Translations under genes and position numbers: made by a program
Source: Nematopogon swammerdamellus
Lineage: Eukaryota > Arthropoda > Insecta > Lepidoptera > Adelidae
Reading direction: 5' to 3'
Assembly: GCA_946902875.1 (NCBI GenBank)
Contig: OX336337.1
Location: 124,001-188,000 of the forward strand
Length of the DNA stretch: 64,000 nt
The notes under the pieces: model-generated
Told to the model about the DNA's origin: nothing
Databases searched by the model: none
What the model saw: the letters and a program-made list of their open reading frames with translations, nothing else
In this document: one piece after another, positions 29,865-41,032 of the stretch
How positions within the stretch are numbered: the first letter of the stretch is position 1
Layout of the letters: every line of letters begins with the position of its first letter

Positions 29865-30140
29865 TTGCATCAATGTTGTGTGTACACAGGCGCCCACAAT
29901 ACAAAATACCTTGCAGCTGTGGAAGAAGATATGGGTCAAACCAAGCGGAGTGTTCAGACACGAGTAACCGAAAACTTAAGGACAATCCAGAATAATGAGG
30001 TGGATAGTCTGCCGTCCGCGAGCAAGCTCTGGAGTGTCATCACTGGCTTCGCTTCGATCCACGACATCGTGCTTCGATCATATCAAAACAATCGCAGTGC
30101 AAACACTAAGAGCCGCGCTTGGTTCGAGAATCGTCAATGA
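29865..30140 (+). pseudogene. Possible Penelope-like GIY-YIG endonuclease remnant
   Basis: A 91-codon frame contains MGQTKRSVQTRVTENLRTIQ, which fits the GIY-YIG endonuclease pattern of Penelope-like elements (the usual YIGQTKRS with Y and I altered). It follows the mariner remnant closely. Only the C-terminal domain remains, and the key tyrosine region reads AVEEDMGQT. I am moderately confident in the family and confident that the copy is not functional. Confidence 0.45.
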
Positions 30141-30299
30141 ACCGATATCGGCTCCGATTTTAGAGACATAATCCCGTATTACTGTAATTGTATTGTATTG
30201 TTTATTGATCATTCACTAGAATGTAATAAAATATAATTATTGTGCTAGGTACCTAATTAAGTATAATTATGTTCAAACAAATTTACCCACATGTGTGCG

Positions 30300-31310
30300 G
30301 AGGGAAAGATTAGAGATCGCACAGTGCGCCGCTGAATCGCGGTCGCAACGCAACCACCGCCCGGGAAGACGGGACGCGAGTTGCTCCGCGCTCCGCTCCG
30401 GTTTCAAAAGAGCTCCACTCGTGAATAAAGTCTCTTCTAAAACCCCTAACAAAACGTAATCGAGCCGAGCGCGGGGGCGGGAGAGGGCGCGCGTAACATT
30501 ATACCTATGCGTAATTACCCGACCGACCGACGACGAGCTAGCAGTCGGGGGCGGGGAGGGGGCGGCGGCGGGGTGGGCTATCGCTGCGGCCTCAATCTTA
30601 GGACTTCCCGAGGAGAGTGTAAGGAAGGTGCCTTGGCTTCCCGCAGCCGGTGTCGCGTTGCGCGGTGCGCGCTTCAGACGCCGCAAACACGCACCTGCAG
30701 TGTCTCCTTCTACCGCCCCCGCCGGGCGCGGCGGCGCGGCGGCGGCCCCTCCGCTCCGCCGACTCTCCCTACACACTTGACCGAGCGCGACAACGCGCTT
30801 TGAGTTTCAACTGTGGTCCCAGAAACAATTTAGGATACATTGATTTTGTTTAAAATTATCTACATCTATTCTTGACTTGTAACATGTTTGTATGTTTAGA
30901 TATGATGTAGTAGTTTTCGCTCAAATTCATCGCAAAACGAGTTGTGCACTGCACGAATAGCTAAATGTTCTATCGGGGTCTAGGTCTAGCTAGCGCCTTC
31001 TATATAGCAGCAAGTATGTCCAAGTCTGAACGACGACGCTGATCATCAAACGGGCCTAGCTCGAGGTAGTGCGGGGGGGCGGCTCGGCCGTCTCCGCGGT
31101 CATGTCTTCAGACATAATGGCGCGGAATCACAACATCGTTACGCGAGAAACAAAAACAACCGACGCTGCACGTGACCGGAATGCGCCGCGTCCCCCCCCC
31201 CCCCCCCCATCTCCGTACCGCGCGCCCGTCCCCCGCCACCGTCCCCCGCCACCGACCGGGCACAGATCTATCCAGGCCCCCGGGCTATCTCGTGCTCTCT
31301 ACACTTAGCA
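30300..31310. other. GC-rich islands with C-run
   Basis: CpG-dense 30,340-30,780 and 31,065-31,270, including a C17-type run near 31,193-31,209. Between them (30,800-31,060) is ordinary AT-rich sequence. No gene supported. Confidence 0.5.
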
Positions 31311-31342
31311 GGCCATACTCATATCTTGTATTTGTTGTACTC

Positions 31343-33075
31343 TGATGTACCTAGCTAGCTAGTGACTCGTGCGTGCACTGGTGGTAGTTGGCACTGCTGT
31401 ACGCTGTCGCACCACGTCATACGTGTCGCTGGACTACTCGGGACCACGGGGCGACGCTCTCGCCGCGCCGCAAGGGAACCGCCCACTCATTGTTATACTC
31501 TGATGTACCTAGCTAGTGACTCGTGCGTGCACAGTTGGCAGTTGGTAATGTACGCTGTCGCACCACGTCACGCGTGTCGCGGGACTACTCGGGACCACGG
31601 GGCGACGCTCTCGGCGCGCCGCTAGAGAACGCCCACTCATTGTTGTACTCTGATGTACCTAGCTAGTGACTCGTGCGTGCACAGTTGGCAGTTGGTAATG
31701 TACGCTGTCGCACCACGTCACGCGTGTCGCGGGACTACTCGGGACCACGGGGCGACGCTCTCGGCGCGCCGCTAGAGAACGCCCACTCATTGTTGTACTC
31801 TGATGTACCTAGCTAGTGACTCGTGCGTGCACAGTTGGCAGTTGGTAATGTACGCTGTCGCACCACGTCACGCGTGTCGCGGGACTACTCGGGACCACGG
31901 GGCGACGCTCTCGGCGCGCCGCTAGAGAACGCCCACTCATTGTTGTACTCTGATGTACCTAGCTAGTGACTCGTGCGTGCACAGTTGGCAGTTGGTAATG
32001 TACGCTGTCGCACCACGTCACGCGTGTCGCGGGACTACTCGGGACCACGGGGCGCGCTCCCTCCGCGCCGCCGAAGAAACGCCCACTCATTGTTGTACTC
32101 TGATGTACCTAGCTAGTGACTCGTGCGTGCACTGTTGGCACTACTGTACGCTGTCGCACCACGTCACACGTGTCGCGGGACTACTCGGGACCACGGGGCG
32201 ACGCTCTCGCCGCGCCGCAAGGGAAACGCCCACTCATTGTTGTACTCTGATGTACCTAGCTAGTGACTCGTGCGTGCACTGTTGGTAGTTGGCACTACCT
32301 CAATAATATGGAGTCCTCAATACAACATTTATATTGACGACATTGAGCGCATTCAAAATAAATTTTTGAAATATGTTGGTTATCGAACTCAAAGTAACAG
32401 TCTTCAAGACAATTTCGCGCTTACTTCTCTTGCTAACAGAAGACATATCACAGATGTTATCTTTCTTTTCAAAATCATAAATTCATTTGTCGAGTCACAG
32501 TATTTATTGGATAAAATTAAATTTAGATGTCCAATCAGAAACACATGTTCTACTGACACATTCTCATTATACAGAAGTCATTGTAATTATAGCGAGCACA
32601 GATTCATAAATCGAAGCTGTAAGACATATAATGATTTGTTCTGCAGTGTCGACATTTTTAACACTAGTTTATGTCAATTCAAAAAACTCTGTTATAATAT
32701 TATACGATAGGTCATTGGTCTCACTTGCTCAACAATTTTCTAAATCGCAATGTTTTATTTTTTTATGATTTTTTTTTTCTTTTTTTTTCGTTTTCCTTTC
32801 TTGTCCAAATTTAAACCAATGTATACGCTTTCTATATATATATTATCTATAAGTTCTGTTGATATTATTAATTGTAGGATTAAAATTATTTGTAGAAACT
32901 TTACTGGTTTAGATGTTAGTCTAGAGTTAATTTACTATGTATTCATTTTGTAACCGTTTGTTTCTGAAAGTTTAAAATAAAATAAAAATAATATACTGTA
33001 CGCTGTCGCACCACGTCACGCGTGTCGCGGGACTACTCGCGACCCCGCCGCGCCGCGCCGCCGAGGAGGCGCCGA
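31343..33075. repeat. 150-bp tandem array split by a LINE
   Basis: Units begin TGATGTACCTAGCTAGTGAC at 31,501, 31,651, 31,801, 31,951 and 32,101, an exact 150-bp period. The three units 31,501-31,950 are identical base for base; outer units diverge. A first, longer unit starts at 31,343 and a last at about 32,249. The array resumes at about 32,996-33,075 after the LINE. The unit is GC-rich (CGCGTGTCGCGGGACTACTC). Confidence 0.92.
32299..32995 (+). mobile_element. LINE 3' fragment inserted in the 150-bp array
   Basis: Between GGCACTAC (32,291-32,298) and ACTGTACGCTG (32,995 on), which are contiguous in neighbouring units, sits a 5'-truncated LINE with an AAAATAAAAATAAT tail. Its frame (about 32,299-32,710) reads IWSPQYNIYIDDIERIQNKF, KYVGYRTQ and NRSCKTYNDLF, homologous to but distinct from the C-terminus of the LINE at 441-2,951. 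Any target duplication is only 2-3 bases (AC or TAC). Confidence 0.85.
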
Positions 33076-33332
33076 CTCATTCATTCCTTAATTAGATCAT
33101 TCTGTTTTAATTACAGCAGGATTTAGTTTACAGCTTCCACTCTTTATTGTAGGTAGGGATCTAATTTAATTTGAATATCTCTCGTACACTTTCCCAAAGG
33201 CGCCATCTAGACTCGTATTTTAAAGACGTATACGTACGTATAGCTATTGCTTGAATTCGGTTTCCCAGTCAAATTATATATTATTATATATAACCAAACA
33301 CAGTCATAATTATTTTGGTTTTAAATCGTAAA

Positions 33333-33410
33333 AATCAAATCAAATCAAAATATACTTTATTGTACACCATAAAAAAGAACACAACTGAAAATGGGAAAAA
33401 TTTGAGGGAC
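33333..33410 (-). repeat. LINE 3'-tail fragment
   Basis: AATCAAATCAAATCAAAATATACTT-type sequence (a TTTGA tail read on the minus strand) next to CTTTATTGTACACCATAAA is the standard 3' end of a lepidopteran LINE family. Confidence 0.5.
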
Positions 33411-33479
33411 CACCTACAGCACGAACCAGCATCGATAGACGAATGGTTTTTTTTTTAATGTAGCCCAAAGCCCAAATCT

Positions 33480-33665
33480 AAACAGGTTTTTTTTATTTTT
33501 CAATATCACATTTAGTTTTTGAGATATGAGAGATTTAGTTCGCGTCTTTTGAGCCCTCAACCACACGCGTAGCTCCAAAACTCGCGACACCAGAACGATT
33601 TCGCAGCGAAAATGGGGGGCTATACTGAAGCGATCGAAAAAACATTTTCAATGTTAAAACATTGG
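33480..33665. repeat. Foldback-family outer end, inverted
   Basis: It shares GCGTCTTTTGAGCCCT and GGGGGGCTATACTGAAGCGA.. AAACATTTTCAATGTTAAAA, in reverse orientation, with the outer left segments at 25,405-25,560 and 43,868-43,995. Confidence 0.55.
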
Positions 33666-33693
33666 ACCGAGTTCAAAAAACAACTAGAACTTT

Positions 33694-33857
33694 GAAGTGT
33701 TTAAAATAATATTTTGATTCATATTCGGAACCTTGAGTTGAAGGCGGTAAGAAAGAACACCTGAAAATTGATGGATGAAACCCCTTTTGTGCTTTTGTCT
33801 CCCTCAAGGATTCAAGGGTCCGAATATGAATAAAAATATTATTTTAACACTTTTAAG
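33694..33857. mobile_element. Foldback MITE
   Basis: The arms AAGTGTTTAAAATAATATTT.. CATATTCGGA and TCCGAATATGAATAAAAATA.. TTTTAACACTTT are complementary. The interior carries CTTGAGTTGAAGGCGGTAAG, related to the MITE at 27.8 kb. Confidence 0.7.
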
Positions 33858-34020
33858 TTTTTAACCGACTTCTTCAAAAAAGGAGGTTATCAATTTGACA
33901 CGTATGTATGTAATATCGTTGGAATTGCACAATATTCGTATACATATGTTAGTCTATATGGAAGGAAATACACCTCTCGGTGAGTACGCTCCTCTAAGTA
34001 TATATAGGTAGGTATGTGAA

Positions 34021-34780
34021 TGCCGCTTGCCGCTTCCCGGTCTACCAGCTATATTTGAAAGCGCGGCGACGGAGCCGGCTCGCTCTCTAGTTCAAGTTCA
34101 GAGTTTACATAATTTGTGTAACAATATGGTGTCTGATCACCCCGCACGTGCTCTCCGACTCTCTATACACCCAGTGCGTCTCTAATCATAGTCCTGATCC
34201 ACTTTACATGCGCCTAGCTACAACCAAACTACCAGCCTCCGCCTCCGGTCTCCGCGCCTCCGCGGCGCGGCGCGGCGGCGCGGGGGCAATATATTCGGTG
34301 GCGGGGGCGGCGGTGGCGAGGCGGCGCACAGCAACGCTTGGCCTATACTCCGAAATATTATTTTTTATTTGAACCTTCAAACCGCGCGGCGGTGTAGCCA
34401 AAAAGATAACAGAACTCTGCACAGGCGTTCACTAATCAGGAACGATGACGCGTATTTTTTGCGGTCAGTTGAAAGTGAATTTGTTTAGCTATGCGATACT
34501 GTGGCCACAAGAAACGATATAATACGTAAACGATAAATTCCTTTCCCAATCGTCTTTCAGTCTTCGCAGTCAGATCTCAACCAAATAAAATGAAGGAGGA
34601 AGCTGAAGGTATGTACCTACAGTATAAAGTGGCATTGTAAATTCCAATAAATAAATAAATAAATAAAAAAAAATTTAAAAAAAATTAAATACACTGAGTT
34701 CTTTGTTATAGAGCTCATGTCTCAATATTGGTTGTAGGTCATTCATTTCATTAGTGACCTTTTTAACCCCCGACGCAAAA
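34021..34780. other. No gene; GC spot
   Basis: A GC-rich block at 34,215-34,330; the rest is ordinary sequence with an AAATAAATAAATA run at 34,650-34,670. Confidence 0.4.
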
Positions 34781-34784
34781 AATT

Positions 34785-35640
34785 GGTTTCCTGTAAAGTC
34801 GGTTTACGAACGATAGTTTTACGTGATGACGTCATAAAGTATTTAAAGTGCGTAGTCAGATACAAAATCAGTTTATAATACTTTATCGTGCTTAGAAGTT
34901 TAATTCTTATATCGCAAATGTGAGTACTTTAAAAACTAATAATATTAATTATCAATATAAACTTTTAATTTACGCCATCTACATATCAAAGCGCATACTA
35001 TACCAACGTTGCAACACCTACCTAACTGCGAATCAAGTAAACTACCGCTGAAGTATTTCATTTACTATATTGACGCTAGAGGTCGCTCCAAAAGACTCAA
35101 CGCCATGAAATCTTCACCTACTGGTGACCGAATTCGCTTCGCTAGTACATGACCGATTTAGCCGGGTGGTTAAGACGTCTGGTCGGTCACACAATATTGG
35201 TGGCATTGACCGCGGGTTCGAGACTCGCAAAAGACGGACAAATATATTTTGTATTTCCTACTCTTCTTATATGCCTCTCTATCACTTGTTACGCGCTCTC
35301 GCTTGCACACACAGGTTCAGATGGAACGTGAAACTTTTTCGTGTGTGCAGCCGGTGTTCATCAATTTATAAGACGGGACGTCATCACGTCAAAAACGGAG
35401 AGGTGTTATAAGTTTGACGTGTGTGTGTATGTGAGAGGGTGCGTAGGTGTGTGTCTCTCTGTGGCATCGCAGCTCCCAAACGGATGGACCGATTTGGATG
35501 CGGTTTTTTTATTAGGAAGATTGTTTAATCGGAATGGTTCTCAGCTATGTTTGTAATCAATTAATCAAGTAATTAAGTAATATATAATATAGTAATTAAG
35601 TAGTATAAAAAAAATATTACCTTAAAAAGTGGACCGATAT
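34785..35640. mobile_element. Composite MITE region with tRNA-like SINE head
   Basis: The left part (GTAAAGTCGGTTTACGAACG, ACGTGATGACGTCATAAAG) and the right part (ATAAGACGGGACGTCATCAC) are the inverted ends of the MITE family also at 20,345-20,605, here about 590 bp apart. Inside is a pol III promoter-like tRNA segment at about 35,153-35,225. The right flank continues into the CA-tract element (TTATAAGTTTGACGTGTGTG .. GATTTGGATGCGG). Confidence 0.6.
35153..35225 (+). repeat. tRNA-like SINE head
   Basis: GATTTAGCCGGGTGGTTAAG has a box A pattern, and about 45 bases on CGGGTTCGAGACTCG has a box B pattern. The spacing fits a pol III internal promoter. It lacks a consistent cloverleaf and sits within repeats, so I call it a SINE head rather than a tRNA gene. 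Confidence 0.55.
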
Positions 35641-35708
35641 GAATGCGGTTTTTTTAAAAAAGCTTGACATAAAAGATATATTACAAATTTAAAAATGCCC
35701 GACCCTTT

Positions 35709-35839
35709 AAAATTCAAAAATAATTTCCTTTGACATACTTAAAGGAGTCGGGGGACCGCTAAGTAATAAAATATACAAACTCAGAGCTGCGGTCCACCGA
35801 CTCGTTTAAGTAAGTCAACGGAAATTATTTTTGAATTTT
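35709..35839. mobile_element. 131-bp foldback MITE
   Basis: The 20-base outer arms AAAATTCAAAAATAATTTCC (35,709) and its exact reverse complement (35,820-35,839) extend inward imperfectly (ACTTAAAGGAGTCG against CGACTCGTTTAAGT). No coding frame. Confidence 0.75.
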
Positions 35840-35884
35840 TATTGCTTGGGGTTTTTTTTTCAAATGTTTGAAAAACTATTACTA

Positions 35885-36145
35885 ATACGCCGCTACGCGA
35901 CGCATCTTCTAACCTAACCTATAATATATTTTATATTTGATATTTATTAATTTGTTACTTTAGTTAGACATAATTTCAAGCTTATCTCTTTTTCTGTCTA
36001 AATTTTAGTTGCAAATTTTTAAGCTGCTTGTGTTTTTTTGAAAAATAATAAAAAGTATATAAAATGTAATGCTTTTTTTATTTTGTTAAAGTTCATTTTC
36101 AATGTACGTCGAAGGTCGTGTAATGCACGAGATCTGTGAATTTTT
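35885..36145. repeat. Foldback-family loop and tip, inverted deletion copy
   Basis: CGACGCATCTTCTAACCTAACC .. AGACATAATTTCAAGCTTATC is the reverse complement of the loop in the foldback copies at 26.6 and 44.7 kb. It joins directly to TTCATTTTCAATGTACG .. GCACGAGATCTGTGAATTT, the outer tip, so the 121-bp arms are deleted. Confidence 0.65.
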
Positions 36146-36149
36146 GAGG

Positions 36150-36545
36150 AGGAAAGGGTCGCGCGATTACAGTTAATTCAAAGCGATATGTGGCGATGAT
36201 TGAGGAGTTTTTTACACCAGAGCTGCAGAATGTTCCAGGCTACAATACGCGGACCTGGTTTCAACGAAATGGAGCGACTTGCCATACCTCTAACACCTCT
36301 ATGCCGATCGTTCGTCAGCTTTTACCGAACTAATTTATCTCTCAAGGAGGAAACATTTCTTGGCCACCACGTGGTCCGGATCTAACCCCAATGGTTTTTT
36401 ATGGGGGTATCTTAAAAGTAAAGTGTACGACATAAACCTGAGGTCAAGTGATACGCTGAAAGGAAATATCCAAAGTCAATTTGCTTACTTCACAGAATAG
36501 ACTTGTCGCGCAGTCGTCAATAATTTTACAGGAGTGCTGAGATCG
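36150..36545 (+). pseudogene. Tc1/mariner-IS630-type transposase remnant
   Basis: Plus-strand text reads TVNSKRYVAMIEEFF, TWFQRNGATCHTSNT and, after a frameshift near 36,320, WPPRGPDLTPM and LKSKVYD. This is the catalytic half of a DDE_3-type transposase. The second catalytic Asp (usually QQDGATCHT) reads Asn here, and the region after PDLTP is altered, so it is inactive. Short AAAAAAATCCATTTTGTC-like sequence follows. Confidence 0.6.
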
Positions 36546-36740
36546 TAACGGTTGACATTTAGACAGCCTAATAAAAAAATCCATTTTGTCATGGTTAAAT
36601 TGAAATACAAATTGTTTTTATTCATTTTTAGTTTTTTTATATTTTATTCAATATTTACATTTCTAAGGAGTTTTGGGCCACACTGTACCATAATGCGACA
36701 CTGTGCCATGACTGTGCGGGGGCGAGGAGGCACGTAACTA

Positions 36741-37250
36741 TGCACTGATAATCCCAGAGTACATATCGGCGGCGGCGCGGCGTCTCTCCTTCGCCTCAGC
36801 TCGGCGCGCGCGCCGCCCCGCCGCCTGTGGTGCGGCCGGAGGCGGCGGCGGCGCGGCGGCGGGCGGCGCGGCGGCGGGCGGCGCGGCGGCGGGCGGCGCG
36901 GCGGCGGGCGGCGCGGCGGCGGGCGGCGCGGCGGCGGGCGGCGCGGCGGCGGGCGGCGCGGCGGCGGCCTCGGAAGTGGCGACTGCGGCTTAATGCCAAA
37001 CGATGACAGATGGCTCGCGAGACACCCCGCCCCGCCTCGCCCCGAGCCACCCCCGCCGCCGCCGCCTCCCCGAAGCCCCGACGCGTCGCGCCTGCGGAGT
37101 TATGAGCAATTATTATTATGCTAATAACGTATTGTGAGTTATCGACGGACGGATCCGGACTTACCACGATCGAATTATCCAGCCCGCTCCACCGCCTCCC
37201 CCGCACCCCCCGCACCCCCCCCGCGCCCCGCGAGCCGTGTCGCCGCTCAG
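36741..37250. other. GC-rich island with 15-bp Ala/Arg-type repeat
   Basis: About nine copies of GCGGCGGCGGGCGGC lie at 36,841-36,970. On the minus strand they give an RRAAR repeat within a 176-codon frame, which I consider compositional. Another GC block is at 37,020-37,095 and C-rich sequence at 37,190-37,235. Confidence 0.6.
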
Positions 37251-37369
37251 TGTAGACATCCATCAGTTCCAGAAGATACCTACACGCACACATCATCAGT
37301 AGCGATATCTCGATCTCGTCCAACATTGTTTTTTGGTATTATCTTTTTTCTTATTCGAAGAAAGTATTC

Positions 37370-37530
37370 GGTCGTATGCGGGGGTTGCGAATGCCATGCC
37401 GGCCTGACATGCCATTATGCCATGCCATGCCATGGTGCCTATTCACGCCCCTCTTGTACGACATCGCACACACCGACACATCACGGATGTTGTAGATGAT
37501 GTAGCCAACCGTGTCAGTTTCCATGAACAA
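37370..37530. repeat. R1-like LINE tail (minus) and SINE tail (plus)
   Basis: CGGGGGTTGCGAATGCCATG .. GGCCTGAC is the reverse complement of the LINE 3' end at about 51,015-51,050. It contains a small expansion of ATGCC. ATCACGGATGTTGTAGATGA .. CCGTGTCAGTTTCCAT (37,480-37,525) is a plus-strand 3' tip of the composite SINE. Confidence 0.55.
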
Positions 37531-38180
37531 ATGAATTAAGTATGTGATATTGATAAAAAGTCTCGTATAGATACAGGCTATCTCTGGCGAATATTGATTT
37601 TTTTCTGAAGCTGGAAGCACAAAGTACGAATCTTGAAATTGGTCGTTTGTCTCGAATAACTCTTCACACATGTAATGAGGTCGGAAATATTTAAAAAATC
37701 TACCGAGGAATGTGATGTATCGTCGTTTAGAACCCGTTAAGTAGAATACGGAATTACGTTTTAATTAAATTAAAAATGACAACGTAGGTTGGATTACTTT
37801 TGTTCCGTGTTCTATTTCAGAAGCGACTTACAGAAACGAATACCAAACGATATCTGCAATGTTGAGTTATTTATAATATAATTTGGTAAATTGGTGGCGG
37901 GTGGCGCATGGCGTGGGTGAGTGACGGATGACGCGACGCCAGCCGCCACAACATGAGAGCAACATTTTTCTGCATCTGTTATGACCTGCCGCCAATATGG
38001 GCAGGATGGAACCCTCCTCGCGCCTCGGCGCGGCAGCAGTACTCGCGCTTGGCCGATTTGTTCAGTACTTGTACTAGTACTGTAGATATTGTCCTTGAAT
38101 TGTATCGCATTAATGAATTAGCTAGAAGAGGTAGTCGATATTATTTGAATAAAACAGTTTATTTATAACATGTACCTACA
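37531..38180. other. No recognised gene
   Basis: AT-rich, unique-looking. A short GC-leaning spot near 37,890-38,055. No coding gene supported. Confidence 0.4.
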
Positions 38181-38329
38181 TATGTACCTATGTATGTACT
38201 CTTTGCAAACACTCTGCGTACCTGCACGGATACTCGGCACAGCGCGACACTCGCGGCTCGCTCGGACACCACATGCAATTACATTTATGAAGGATCCGCA
38301 TTAAACATGATCTCGGATGTTTGCGGAGT

Positions 38330-39060
38330 GCACCGTGGGCGGCGGGGCGGGGCGGGAGGGGGTGGTGCCTGGTCGCATCCCGCTCTACCGGCACTTCCGG
38401 CCCGCTCTCAACTAGGGCAATCGATACCGCGCGCCGCCGCCCGCCCTCCGTCCGCCCCCGGCCGGCGCTCGCCCCCCGCCCCCGCACCGCGCGCCCCGCC
38501 CCCGCACTCATCTGTCTGTCTGCCCCTGCACGCACGCACACGCGTCTCCTCGCTGCAGCCGCATCCGCAGCACGCCACCACGAGCCTCGATAACTAATTT
38601 TAAAAAGTCGCACTGGCCGAACTAACGCTTGATGTGTAAACATTACCTACCGCGTTACGAAATCTCAATTCCCTCCAGCCCCAAAAATAATTTAGATACC
38701 AGTGTATGTAGATGTGATACCCTAAAAGCTCCGCCCAAAATCCTCATAATATGATAAGGCGTATATTTTATTGAGTTATTTAGCACAGGGCGACGCGAGA
38801 CGGAGGATAGGGAGTGGAGCGGTTCACAGCGGCACAGCACGCGCCGGGCGAGGGGCGAGGGGCGCGGGGCGCGGGGCGAGGGGCGAGGTGGCATCAATAC
38901 TTCACCTCCACCTCGCCTTGTCTGAGAAGTAATTCAATTAAAATTCTTTTGTGCCAGTCGGCAGATAATCTGACTGTGTGTCTGTCGAGATAATGGCGAG
39001 AGAGAAGACGAGGGGGCGGGGCGGGGGCGGGGCGGGGCGGGGGTGGGGCGGGCGGCCGTC
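38330..39060. other. GC-rich islands with G-quadruplex-like runs
   Basis: CpG-dense 38,330-38,590; a GGGGCGA-type repeat at 38,845-38,890; GGGGCGGGGCGGGGG-type runs at 39,012-39,055. Intervening sequence is ordinary. Confidence 0.5.
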
Positions 39061-39119
39061 TTAATATTTCATTTGAATATTCAGGACAAGAGAGAAAGTT
39101 CGTATTTTTACAAGGTGCA

Positions 39120-39795
39120 AGCTTCAAAACAAGTCCTCGGAGTCGAACTCCGGCGGCATGTCGAGGGCAAGGCCAAGTTGGCTTCTAAAAAGCTGGGCGT
39201 ACTCAATAAGGTGCGACTGCTCGAACTTGTGGGTTGACTCAGCTAAATACAAGTATGCGCCTCTGGAGTCTAGACTGGATCCAGCGTCGAGCGGTGGGAC
39301 TAGTGGGTGGCCCCGAAGACGTGTCCCGCGATCTAGAACCACTGCAACTTCATAAGGATGTCGACGCCCTAAGTGTGTTCTATCGCTTATTCCATGGGGA
39401 AAGCCCGGACGAGCTGTTTAACGCAATTCCGCCATCCCCTTTCCACCTCCACACAACACGCAATGGGCAGGGATTGCAACCCTATACGCTGGACTTACCG
39501 GGGATGCGTACCTACCAACGCACGCTCTCCGTGCCCACATATTTCCCCCCAAGTATGGGCTCGGTTCCTTCAAGAGAGATCTGAAGTACGACATACGTCA
39601 GTCAGCGTGTAAACCTGCACTGCTGGACGTCCTCCCGACCTTCAGCGGTACGGAACCACTGTTTTACGCCGACGTACTTGATGTCGTCGTCCCACCTGGT
39701 GCGGGCGGTATTCCTACGTCTATCACATCGCACTTAGGGCGACCGGCTAGCCATCCCTCACCTTTGCACGGTCCTTCCACCGAGTCGTGCAGTAG
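39120..39795 (+). pseudogene. R1-like LINE C-terminal remnant
   Basis: Same family as the LINE nested at 49,943-51,125. Shared strings include GGCAAGGCCAAG, AAGCTGGGCGTACTCAATAA and GACGTGTCCCGCGATCTAGA. It lacks about 70 bp present in the other copy between AATAAGGTGCGA and CTGCTCG, and has further frameshifts. The 3' part (39,590-39,790) encodes no clear domain and ends CGGTCCTTCCACCGAGTCG. Confidence 0.7.
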
Positions 39796-40204
39796 GTGAG
39801 TCTTTAAAATATTAATTAATATAATTCGAAGTAAGAGATAATTAATAAAACACATACATAAAAATATGGAAGTAATAGCTAAATTTGTTGTAGACAACAA
39901 CGCTAAGTACTTACTAAGTTTCATTTGGATACCCACAATTTGATTGACTACCAATACGCAGATTCGGCCCGAAACGACGACGTCCACCCCTAGACAAGAC
40001 GAGAAAGAGGGTCCGTCGAGTTGAAGCGGACCGATAAGGATCCTCGTATTTATCAGGATTATCCTGAGAGCGCTTTATGCAAATCATTTTCGAAGTTGAC
40101 AGCTGAGAGGTCGTTAACTGCGCGCTTACTCTATCTGCCTCTGTACAATACTTTGCGTGCTGGTTGAGATAGGTGCTCGGAGTACTCAGCAAGAATAAAT
40201 CATT

Positions 40205-41032
40205 ACATACATTGTAACTAACTTCTTTGTGAAGAACGGTCACAAAGCTAAGAATAGACTAGATGTAGTAAAAATGTCAGTGGAAAAAGAGTTTGAAATA
40301 AGTTGTATAGAAATGGACTCAATATTCATAGTATCAGTATATAGGTCACCATGTGGGAATATGCAATCATTTATAAACAAATTGGAAGAATGTTTGTGTA
40401 AATTGAATACAAATAATAATAAATCAATAATTGTTTGTGGAGACTTTAATATCAAATTTCCATTAGAAGAAGGAGGGCAACATGAGCTATCTGATTTGAT
40501 GGATAGTTTTTTGCTTAGACAAACAATCTTCCAATATACTAGAGTGACAGATTCGTGTTCATCGTGCATTGATAATATTTTTACTGATTGTAAATTACTA
40601 CATTCAAAAGTATTTTCTGGAATATTGTCAGATCATTATGCTCAGTTAATTTCTATAAATTACTCAACAAGTAAGAATACTGTCTCGGGCAGGATGAAAC
40701 GAATATCAAACAAGGGCCAGATAAAAGCGTTAAACTTAGACTTACGATCTGAATTCCAGGGTAATAATATTTATAGTTTTAAAGACTTCTTTAATATATT
40801 TATAAGATACCTAGACAAGCATCAGCCATTAAAACGTATATGTGTAAATAATAAAAAAACATTTGCCGACTGGGCTACTCCAGCTATTATTATTTCCAAA
40901 GACAAATTATTTCATTTATACGATCTCCTAAAAGTTAACAATAACCCAGATCTTATATTACACGTTACAGCAAAATCTCTGAACAAGTTACCAATAAAGC
41001 CAAGCAACTGTTCCTTAAAAACAAAAATATGA
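40205..41032 (+). pseudogene. LINE endonuclease domain
   Basis: The open frame (first ATG at 40,229) covers the C-terminal two thirds of an apurinic-type endonuclease: SVYRSPCGN, IIVCGDFNIKFP with the catalytic Asp and Asn, DNIFTD and GILSDHYAQLISI with the catalytic His. It then enters the linker before the reverse transcriptase (DKHQPLKRI, WATPAI) and stops at 41,032 because of a frameshift; the linker continues in the frame starting at 41,029. Confidence 0.8.

Noticed and set aside
35153..35225. Functional tRNA gene
   Set aside because: Boxes A and B are present but no full cloverleaf or anticodon arm could be drawn, and it lies within repeats; treated as a SINE head.
36796..37326. Arg/Ala-rich 176-codon frame
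   Set aside because: Driven by the 15-bp GC-rich repeat and GC-rich surroundings; no domain and no conserved start context.
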